From: Smithella sp. | GTDB lineage: Bacteria > Desulfobacterota > Syntrophia > Syntrophales > Smithellaceae | Reading direction: 5' to 3' | Assembly: GCA_012797505.1 (NCBI GenBank) | Contig: JAAZOZ010000295.1 | Coordinates: 1 to 7,571 of the forward strand | Length of the DNA stretch: 7,571 bases | In this document: positions 1-6,467 of the stretch, piece after piece | How positions within the stretch are numbered: position 1 is the stretch's first letter | How the letters are laid out: every line of letters begins with the position of its first letter | Notes under the pieces: model-generated | Database searches by the model: none | Told to the model about the DNA's origin: nothing | What the model saw: the letters and a program-made list of their open reading frames with translations, nothing else | Position numbers and translations under genes: made by a program

Positions 1-419
1 GGAGCGGTGACGGGATTGGCAATCGAGATCTTTTTAATCCTGTTGTTCTTCAGCGCTTCCTGCCAGGTTGGCGCTTTACAGAAATTGGGGTCGGCCGACC
101 ACAGAATGGCCTGTCCGCGCGCATAAATAAACGTCCCGTCCGTCCATCCCTCTTTTTGCAGAAGATCGGGACGCTGCTCGTCTGCGGACAGAAAAACATC
201 ATAAGGCGCGCCGTTTTTGATCTGGCTGTAAAGGTTGCCCGTCGAAGAAAATGTCGCTTCCACCTTTACGCCGGTCTGCTCTTCAAAAGCCGCCGCGATC
301 TCCTTAAAAGCGGAAATAAAGTTGGCCGCAACCGCGACGGAAAGTTTATCCTGGGCAAAAACATGAAACGGTGCGGCAAGGATGCTTAACATCATGACAA
401 CAAGAATGGTTTTTTTCAT
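1..419 (-). CDS. modA: ModA-type molybdate ABC transporter substrate-binding protein (N-terminal part, runs off the left edge)
   Basis: This would be the extracytoplasmic protein that captures molybdate (possibly tungstate) and hands it to a ModBC permease. Translating the minus strand from ATG 417-419 gives 139 open codons to the window edge; the family is usually about 250 residues, so roughly the N-terminal half is here. Residues 1-22 form a signal peptide: MKK, a hydrophobic stretch, then a cleavage-like VFA before QDKLSV. The mature start KLSVAVAANF, then FSSTGNLYSQI and GAPYDVFLSAD, are the expected ModA oxyanion-site motifs. An AG-rich stretch (GAAAGAGAGAGAAAG) lies just upstream as a weak ribosome-binding site. 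It is co-oriented with the FDH genes but behind the terminator at 473-508, so it probably has its own promoter; I saw no convincing -35/-10 pair. Supplying the FDH metal fits the context. A tungstate- or other oxyanion-specific relative cannot be excluded. Confidence 0.88.
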   Translation of the reverse strand, partial: MKKTILVVMMLSILAAPFHVFAQDKLSVAVAANFISAFKEIAAAFEEQTGVKVEATFSSTGNLYSQIKNGAPYDVFLSADEQRPDLLQKEGWTDGTFIYARGQAILWSADPNFCKAPTWQEALKNNRIKKISIANPVTA

Positions 420-445
420 GGCAACCGCTTTCTCTCTCTTTCAAG

Positions 446-463
446 TATGTCTAAAATAACATA
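446..463. promoter_or_regulatory. Candidate operator TATG-N10-CATA upstream of modA
   Basis: The 18-base sequence TATGTCTAAAATAACATA is an inverted repeat (TATGT, 8-base spacer, ACATA) ending 27 bases before the modA start codon. It matches 14 of 18 positions of a similar element at 3260-3277, just downstream of the copy A promoter. The sequence and the match are seen directly. That it binds a regulator, perhaps a molybdate- or tungstate-responsive one, is inference. AT-rich palindromes are easy to find by chance. Confidence 0.35.
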
Positions 464-472
464 GATTTACAC

Positions 473-508
473 AAAAAACATCCCGCAATTTTGCTGCGGG
501 ATGTTTTT
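473..508. terminator. Bidirectional intrinsic terminator between fdhA copy A and modA
   Basis: A perfect 9-bp stem, CATCCCGCA (479-487) with TGCGGGATG (495-503), has a 7-base loop. It is flanked by AAAAAA on the left and TTTTT on the right, so either strand reads stem plus U-tract. It begins 9 bases beyond the stop codon of fdhA copy A and should end that transcript before modA. Confidence 0.85.
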
Positions 509-517
509 GGACGGCCG

Positions 518-3220
518 TTATCTAAGTTTATCGATCCTCACCGCGCAGGCCTTATACTCCGCCGTCTGCGTTACGGGATCATACACCGGGTTGGTCAGCC
601 AGTTGGCGCAGGCTTCGCGGAAATGAAACGCCATCCAGACCAGGCCGGGAGGCACTTCCTTCGTCACGCGCGCCTTCACGACCACCTCGCCGCGGCGGGA
701 TTTCACGGAGATTTTTTCACCGTCGGAAATGCCTTTGGCCTCGGCATCGGCCGTGGAAATATCGGCCGTCTCCTCGCCCAACAGATCGTTGATGCCCGCG
801 GACCGCCCGGTCTGTGTCCGGGTATGGTAATGATACAGGCGTCTTCCGGTGGAGAGGACAAACGGATATTCCTGATCGGGAACTTCCGCGGGCGGAATAT
901 AGTCGATGGCTTTCAGCATCCCCAAACCACGGGTGAATTTTCCGCCCTTGTGCAGCGTTGGGGTGCCCGGATGATCTTCGGTGGGACAGGGCCACTGCAG
1001 ACCGTCATTTTCCAGACGCGCGTATTTGATTCCCGCCATGGAAGGCGCCAGCACGGATATTTCATTGTCCCAGATTTCCTGAGCGCTTGAGGATTGCCAC
1101 TCGTGGCCGAAACGTTTGGCCAGCTCTTTGAAGATCCACCAGTTGGGTCTGGCATCCCCCGGCGGCACACTGGCCGCGCGCACGCGGTTGACGCGCCGTT
1201 CGGAACTGGCGAAGGTGCCGTCGTTTTCGCTCCAGGCGGCAGCCGGCAGAATGACATGCGCAAACCGGGTGGTTTCCGTCGGGAAGATATCCTGGCAGAC
1301 CAGGAACTCCGCCGATTGCAGCTCACGCTCGACATGATGAATATCCGGTTCGGTATTGGCCAGGTTTTCACCGAAAACATAAAAGGCTTTGACTTTTCCG
1401 GTGGTCAGATTTTTCATCATCGTCGGCATCATCATGCCGGGTTTATCCGGAAGGGATTTGACGTTCCAGGCTTTGGCAAACTTGGCCCGGGCGTCCGCAT
1501 TGGCCACCTGCTGATAGCCGGGGAAAACATTGGGCAGCGCGCCCATGTCGCAGGCGCCCTGAACGTTGTTCTGGCCGCGCTGCGGATTGACGCCGCCGCA
1601 TTCAACGCCGACGTTGCCCAAAAGCATCTGGAGATTGGCGCAGGACATGACATTGTTCACGCCGCAGATGTGCTCGGTGATGCCCAGCGTGTACATCAGC
1701 ATGGCCGGTTTGACGGACGCCATTTTGCGCGCCAGCTCGCGAATGGTGTCGGCGGGAATGCCGCTGATTTCGGCGGCCCGCTCGGGCGGATACTCCATCA
1801 CTTTCTTTTTGAGCTCTTCAAATCCCTCCGTGCAGGAGTCCACATATTTCTTGTCGTACAGATTTTCCTCAATGAGCACGTTCATCACGCCGTTGATCAG
1901 GGCCACATCGGAGCCGACCTTCAGGGGCACGTGCATCTCGGCAAAATCCACCATGTCCGTGCGCCGCGGATCGATCACGATCAGTTTGGCGCCGGCCAGC
2001 ACAGCGTCTTTGACGAACGTCGAAGCGACCGGATGCGCTTCGGTAATGTTGGTGCCCACCAGAATGATCATTTTTGCCTTCGCGTAATCGGCGAAAGAAT
2101 TGGTCATCGCGCCCGAACCGAATGAAGTCGCCAGACCGGCGACCGTGGGGGCGTGTCAGGTGCGCGCGCAGTGATCGATGTTGTTGGTGCCGATCACCGC
2201 GCGGAAGAATTTCTGCATCTGATAGGAATCTTCGTTGATGCTGCGGGCGCAGCTCACGCCGGCAATGGCGTCCGGCCCGTCTTTTTTGATAATTTCCTTG
2301 AATTTTTCAGCCACCAGGTCCAGCGCTTCATCCCAGGAGGCTTCCCGGAATTCACCGTTTGCCTCGCGGATCAGCGGCGTCTTGAGCCGTTCCTCCGAAT
2401 AAATGAAATCGTAGGCGAACCGGCCTTTCACGCACAAACGGCCCATGTTCGGCTGAGCGTCTTCCACGGCCGTCACCTTCACGATTTTGCCGTCCTTGAC
2501 GTGCAGCCACTGCTGGCAGCCCACGCCGCAGTAGGGACAGGTCGTGCGGATTTTTTTGATTTCCCAGGGACGGCCCAGGCCCTTGGCTTTCTTCTCGGTC
2601 AGCGCCCCGACCGGACAGACTTCCACGCACTGCCCGCAGAAAACGCATTCGCTTTCATGATAGGGCAGGTCGCCGCCGGTGACGATCTTGCTTTCCTTGC
2701 CGCGGTACCCCTGAGAGATCGCCCGGTTGACCATCACCTCATTGCAGGCCTGAACGCAGCGGCCACAGAGGATGCAGCGGCTGAAATCGCGAACGATCAG
2801 AGGATTCCGGTCTTCCTTCGGATAAATATCGCTCGCGGCTTTTTCCTCAAACCGCAGATCGGTGATTTTGTAAAAATAGGCCAGATCCTGCAGGCGGCAG
2901 TTGCCGTTGGCCTCGCAGGTGAGACAGTTGTGCGTGCCGCTGGAAAGCAGCAGTTCCACATTGAGCTTTCTGGCCTGATGGACGAGTGCGGTTTCCGTAA
3001 AGACTTCCATCCCCGGCGTGACCGGCGTGGAGCAGGCCGCCATCAGCGAGCGTGCCCCCTTGACTTCCACCAGGCAGATGCGGCAGGCGCCGGTCGGCGT
3101 CGAGCCTTTCAGGTAACAGAGGGTTGGAATCTCAATGCCGCCGACTTTCGCCGCTTCGAGAATCATTTGCCCCGGCGTATAGGGCGTCTCCTTGCCGTTT
3201 AAAATAAAGGTGTCGCTCAT
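518..3220 (-). CDS. fdhA: Selenocysteine-containing formate dehydrogenase, alpha (catalytic) subunit, copy A
   Basis: Catalyses two-electron interconversion of formate and CO2 at a Mo- or W-bis-MGD centre; no export signal is visible, so cytoplasmic. One 900-residue protein is read through an in-frame TGA (2156-2158) as selenocysteine 355. Domains: [2Fe-2S] ferredoxin-like (C35, C46, C49, C63); NuoG-like His/Cys cluster (H97, C99, C102, C108); two 4Fe-4S ferredoxin motifs (C149/152/155/159 and C192/195/198/202); MopB [4Fe-4S] (C228, C231, C235, C263); then the molybdopterin domain with Sec355-His356 and RGQNNVQGACDMGALPN, whose Arg548 corresponds to the catalytic Arg of E. coli FdhF; and a C-terminal dinucleotide-binding domain. 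Length and layout match long NAD(P)- or ferredoxin-linked clostridial/deltaproteobacterial FdhA. ATG 3218-3220 follows CAGGAGAT 6 bases upstream. It has its own promoter and terminator. The electron partner is not in the window. A gene caller treating TGA as stop would wrongly split it at 2156. Confidence 0.95.
1530..1580. repeat. 51-bp tract identical to 4480-4530 (fdhA copy A side)
   Basis: These 51 bases are identical to 4480-4530 in copy B. They encode the active-site segment RGQNNVQGACDMGALP with the same codon at all 16 complete positions. The flanking codons differ between the copies. This is a coding repeat between paralogues, not a mobile element. Confidence 0.9.
2127..2158 (-). promoter_or_regulatory. 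UGA selenocysteine codon plus SECIS-like hairpin, copy A
   Basis: TGA (2158-2156) is followed after 12 bases by a perfect 6-bp stem, GTCGCC (2143-2138) with GGCGAC (2132-2127), closing a GGTCT loop. The GGT is codon 8 counting TGA as 1, the same offset as the GGU in the loop of E. coli fdhF SECIS. This element would recruit SelB with Sec-tRNA and let the ribosome read UGA as selenocysteine. Unlike the E. coli element, the stem shows no obvious bulged U. No structure calculation was run. Confidence 0.88.
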
Positions 3221-3257
3221 TTTTCCATCTCCTGAAAATCACTTATGACATCAATGA

Positions 3258-3279
3258 TATATGCCTTAAGTGACATATA
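3258..3279. promoter_or_regulatory. Candidate operator TATATG-N10-CATATA in the fdhA copy A leader
   Basis: A 6-bp inverted repeat, TATATG (3258-3263) and CATATA (3274-3279), surrounds a 10-base centre. With a transcription start expected near 3283, the site lies just downstream of the start, a usual repressor position. The inner 18 bases (TATGCCTTAAGTGACATA) match 14 of 18 positions of the element before modA (446-463). Function as an operator is inference. Confidence 0.4.
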
Positions 3280-3289
3280 AAGTGAGCTC

Positions 3290-3318
3290 TTCATACAAAA
3301 CTATTTCCCTGATGTCAA
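3290..3318 (-). promoter_or_regulatory. Sigma-70-type promoter for fdhA copy A
   Basis: Reading the minus strand, a perfect -35 TTGACA (3318-3313) is followed after exactly 17 bases by a -10-like TATGAA (3295-3290, 4 of 6 to consensus). The predicted start is near 3283, giving a leader of about 60 bases before ATG 3218-3220. This indicates that copy A can be transcribed independently of copy B. Confidence 0.6.
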
Positions 3319-3410
3319 CTCGCAAAATGCACGTGGACGAAATCGAAGAAAAAACACAGCAATAATGATGATCTGCAATAAAAATAAACGGGAGAGGAAA
3401 AGAAGGGATC

Positions 3411-3447
3411 GAGCGTTCCCGGAAATGTCGTCCTTCCGGGAACGCTC
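3411..3447 (-). terminator. Intrinsic terminator of fdhA copy B
   Basis: A perfect 14-bp stem, GAGCGTTCCCGGAA (3411-3424) with its complement (3434-3447), has a 9-base loop. On the minus strand the stem is followed by GATCCCTTCTTTTCC, a pyrimidine-rich but not pure T tract. It starts 32 bases after the copy B stop codon. The stem is very strong; release efficiency is uncertain because the U-run is interrupted. The rest of the 259-bp gap (3221-3479) holds the copy A promoter and leader elements and nothing else I could recognise. Confidence 0.75.
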
Positions 3448-3479
3448 TGTTGCAGCAATGGCCCGAAGGCCGCTGAGAA

Positions 3480-6179
3480 TCAGGCTGCTTCCAGTTTTAC
3501 CGCACAGACCTTGTATTCCGGAATCTTACCGGTGGGGTCCAGCGCCGGATTGGTCAGGAAATTCACGGGCGCTTCGGTGAAATGGAAGTTCATGAAGATC
3601 GATCCGGGCGCGCTCTTTTCTGTAATACGGGCTTTGACTTCCACCGTGCCGCGCCGGGACGTCACCCGGACCTTCTGTCCGTCGGCAATGCCCAGTTTCC
3701 CCGCGTCTTCCGGATGAATTTCCACCAGGCTTTCGGGGCAGCGTTCGACGGGGCCCCTGGCGCGCGTCGTCATCGTGCCGGTGTGGTAGTGATACAGGAC
3801 ACGCCCCGTTGAAAGCAGGAAGGGATACTCCTGGTCCGGCAGTTCATTGGGCGGGATATACTCCAGCGCCGTAAACAGTCCCAGCCCCCGCGAGAACTTG
3901 TCTTTGTGCAGGAATTTGGTCCCCGAATGACTGACGGTCGGGCAGGGCCACTGAAGGCCTTCCTTTTCCAGGCGGTCGTAGGTAATGCCCGCATAGCTGG
4001 GCGTCACCGTCCTGATTTCTTCAAAAATTTCCTGCGCGGACGCATACGTCATCGGATAGCCCATCCGGCTGGAAATTCCGCAGATGATTTCCCAGTCCGC
4101 CCTGGCCTCTCCGGGCGGCTCCAGCGCTTTGCGAACGCGCTGTACGCGCCGTTCCGTGTTGGTAAAGGTCCCTTCCTTTTCGGCAAAGGCACAGGCCGGC
4201 AGAACCACGTCCGCCATCTGCGCCGTCTCGGTCAGAAAAATATCCTGCACGATCATCAAATCCAGTTTCTGCAGCTCTTTTGCGACATGCTGCAGGTCCG
4301 GATCGGAAAGAAGGGGATTTTCCCCCATGACATAAAGTGCTTTGATTTTTCCGCTGCCGGCCGCCGCCATGATTTCCATCAGGGTCAGGCCGGGTTTGGG
4401 AGAAAGAGCCGCTTTCCAGGCCGCCTCAAATTTCTTGCGGACGTCCTCGCCGGCAACCGGCTGGTAGGCCGGATAAACGTTGGGCAGCGCGCCCATGTCG
4501 CAGGCGCCCTGAACGTTGTTCTGGCCGCGCAGCGGATTCACGCCGCCTCCTTCAATGCCCACGTTGCCGCACAGCATGGACAGATTGGCGGTGCTCTTCA
4601 CGTTGTCCGTGCCGGTGATGTGCTGCGTGATGCCCATCGCGTAAATGATGGAAGCGCGGCCGGCCTGCGCGTACATGCGGGCCGCTTTTTTCAGATCTTC
4701 GGCCGGTACGCCGGAAATTTTTTCAACGGACTCAGGTGTGTATTTGGCAACCACCGCTTTGAGCGCCTCAAATCCTTCTGTGCGACCCGCGACATATTCC
4801 TTGTCGTAAAGACCTTCCGCGATGATCACGTTCATCAGGCCGTTGAAGACCGCGACATCCGTTCCCGGTTTTTGCCTGAGCCAGATGTCCGCGTATTTCA
4901 CGAGGTCGATTTCCCGCGGATCGATGACAATCAGCTTCGTTCCATGCCGACGGACGGCCCGCTTGACCTTAGCGCCGATCACGGGATGGTTTTCCGTCGT
5001 ATTGGTTCCCGTAGCCAGGATCAAATCCGTAGATTCCAATTCGTCGATCGAATTGGTCATGGCTCCGCTGCCGAATGTGGCGGCCAGACCGGCCACCGTC
5101 ACGGAGTGTCAGAGCCTCGCGCAGTGATCAATGTTGTTGGTGCCGATGCCCCCCCTCAGGAATTTCTGGAACACGTAGTTTTCCTCGTTGGTGCAGCGCG
5201 CGGAAGAAAGCCCGGCAATGCTGTCCGGACCGTATTCCTTTTTAACCGCCGCCAACCGCTGTGCGATGAAGGCGTACGCCTCGTCCCAGGCGGCTTCTTT
5301 GAAAGCTTCGCCTTTCTGATGACGAATCAGCGGTTTGGAGATCCGGTCGGGATGGGAAATAAAGTCCATGCCGAAACGGCCCTTGACGCAGAGACTGCCT
5401 TCATTGGGCGGACCGTATTGGCGATTACCCATGACTTTGACGATTTTATTGTCCTTTGTGTAGAGGTCGATCTGGCAGCCGACGCCGCAGTAGGCGCAGG
5501 TGGTTCGGGTTTTCGAAAGTTCCCAGGGACGGCCCGCGAATTTCGCCTGCTTGAAGGTAATGGCGCCCGTGGGGCAGACCTGCGCGCATTCGCCGCAGAA
5601 AACGCAGGACGAATCAATGTAATCCGCATCAAAAGCCGGGCCGACTTTCGCGTAGGATCCGCGATTGGCGAAATCCAGCACCTCATTGACCTGAATTTCA
5701 TTGCAGGCCCGGATGCAGCGCCCGCAGAGGATGCACTTGTTCAGGTCGCGGGTAATCATGGTGTTGGAGTTGTCCATCTCGTAGCCGTGATGCTCGATGG
5801 GGAAGCGGGGCTTGTCGATCTGCAGCCAGTACACCAGGTCCTGCAGTTCGCAGGCGCCGTTCTGTTCGCAGGTCAGGCAGTTGTGGTCGCCGGACGACCA
5901 CAACAACTCAATAATCATTTTCTGCGCGGCGCGAATGGCCGGCGTGTTGGTGCGGATCACCATGCCGGGGGTAACGGGCGCGCAGCAGGAGGCGACATAG
6001 CTTCTCGCATTCTCCACTTCCACGACACAAACCCGGCAGGCCCCCACATTGGTTGTTTTGGAATAATGACAAAGCGTGGGGATGTAAATCCCCTGACTTC
6101 TTGCCGCCTCCAGAATCGTTTGCCCCGGGTCCGCCGATACTTCCTGTCCGTCAATTGTCACTGTAATCTTCGTGTCCAT
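3480..6179 (-). CDS. fdhA: Selenocysteine-containing formate dehydrogenase, alpha (catalytic) subunit, copy B
   Basis: Second full-length FDH catalytic subunit (899 residues), paralogous to copy A in every domain and read through in-frame TGA 5109-5111 as selenocysteine 357. Cofactor ligands visible: [2Fe-2S] C37, C48, C51, C65; His/Cys cluster H99, C101, C104, C110; ferredoxin motifs C149/152/155/159 and C192/195/198/202; MopB [4Fe-4S] C228, C231, C235, C264; Sec357-His358; Arg551 in RGQNNVQGACDMGALPN; and a C-terminal dinucleotide-binding domain after QEYPFLLSTGRVLYHYHTG. I chose ATG 6177-6179 (MDTKITVTID) because GGAG lies 9 bases upstream and the N-terminus then aligns with copy A. An in-frame TTG at 6248 would add 23 unconserved residues and overlap the predicted transcription start. 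Copy B has its own promoter and a strong terminator, and is divergent from the regulator. Sequence drift from copy A is substantial, so this is an established paralogue, possibly differing in metal preference or electron partner. Confidence 0.95.
4480..4530. repeat. 51-bp tract identical to 1530-1580 (fdhA copy B side)
   Basis: Partner of the tract at 1530-1580. It encodes the same active-site segment, beginning at catalytic-type Arg551, with no synonymous differences across 16 codons. It could reflect local gene conversion between the tandem copies, or strong constraint plus biased codon choice. Confidence 0.9.
5079..5111 (-). promoter_or_regulatory. UGA selenocysteine codon plus SECIS-like hairpin, copy B
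   Basis: TGA (5111-5109) is followed after 11 bases by a 7-bp stem, GGTGGCC (5097-5091) with GGCCGCC (5085-5079), which includes one U-G wobble. It closes a GGTCT loop identical to that of copy A. The loop GGT is again codon 8 counting TGA as 1. The same loop at the same offset in two diverged genes supports selection for SelB recognition over two independent nonsense mutations. Confidence 0.87.
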
Positions 6180-6253
6180 GTATTCTTTCTCCAGTTTCAA
6201 AAAATCAATATTCGAATAAGCCTTCAGTTGATCATCATAACTGACCAACAGTT

Positions 6254-6280
6254 TTTATAAGCAACCTCCCCCTTTGTCAA
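6254..6280 (-). promoter_or_regulatory. Candidate sigma-70-type promoter for fdhA copy B
   Basis: On the minus strand, TTGACA (6280-6275) precedes TATAAA (6259-6254) with a 15-base spacer. Both hexamers are strong but the spacing is shorter than the optimal 17. The predicted start near 6247 leaves a leader of about 68 bases to ATG 6177-6179. The short spacing could mean activator dependence. Confidence 0.5.
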
Positions 6281-6290
6281 TTCTATCAAT

Positions 6291-6308
6291 TATGACTTAT
6301 ATCAATAG
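6291..6308. promoter_or_regulatory. Possible degenerate operator copy in the divergent fdhA-regulator region
   Basis: TATGACTTATATCAATAG resembles the left half of the elements at 446-463 and 3260-3277 (TATG, then CT, A and T in the same places). It lacks the right-hand CATA. It lies upstream of the copy B -35 box, between copy B and the regulator. The match is weak and listed only because of its position. Confidence 0.2.
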
Positions 6309-6317
6309 TGGCACATA

Positions 6318-6346
6318 TTGCAGATGCTTATGAAAGAAGATATGCT
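6318..6346 (+). promoter_or_regulatory. Weak candidate promoter for the HTH-PBP regulator
   Basis: TTGCAG (6318-6323), a 17-base spacer and TATGCT (6341-6346) form a poor-to-fair sigma-70 pair about 120 bases before the GTG start. A 9-base direct repeat CAGATGCTT (6321-6329 and 6360-6368) lies across it and could be an autoregulatory site. The rest of the 288-bp intergenic region (6180-6467) holds the copy B promoter and small inverted repeats; I see no riboswitch or RNA gene there. Confidence 0.25.
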
Positions 6347-6467
6347 GCGCTTCAAAAAACAGATGCTTTTTGCCGGGAAAAACAATGAAAAAGTCATGGA
6401 AAATTGATGTATTCAAAGCCACGGATAGACTGAACCAGACATTTGCCGTTCATTTGGGGGAAACGCC

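Noticed and set aside
2156..2158. In-frame TGA as a nonsense mutation making copy A a pseudogene
   Set aside because: It is at the exact selenocysteine position, is followed by His and a SECIS-like hairpin, and the frame continues intact. The same occurs in copy B.
6224..6238. Tiny leader ORF (ATG ATG ATC AAC TGA, minus) before copy B
   Set aside because: Four codons with no clear ribosome-binding site or attenuator-like structure; likely chance.
6180..6248. Longer N-terminus for copy B from an in-frame TTG at 6248
   Set aside because: ATG 6177-6179 has a GGAG ribosome-binding site and aligns with copy A. The extension is unlike the family and overlaps the predicted promoter start.
3906..6260. 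Very long open plus-strand frame opposite fdhA copy B (and similar ones at 1094-2125 and 2153-3202)
   Set aside because: These are antisense shadows of GC-rich FDH codons, with no recognisable domains and with translations that look like reverse-frame artefacts.
6309..6323. Sigma-54-like TGGCAC...TTGCA on the plus strand
   Set aside because: Only 8 bases separate GG and GC, against the required 10, so it is not a valid -24/-12 promoter.
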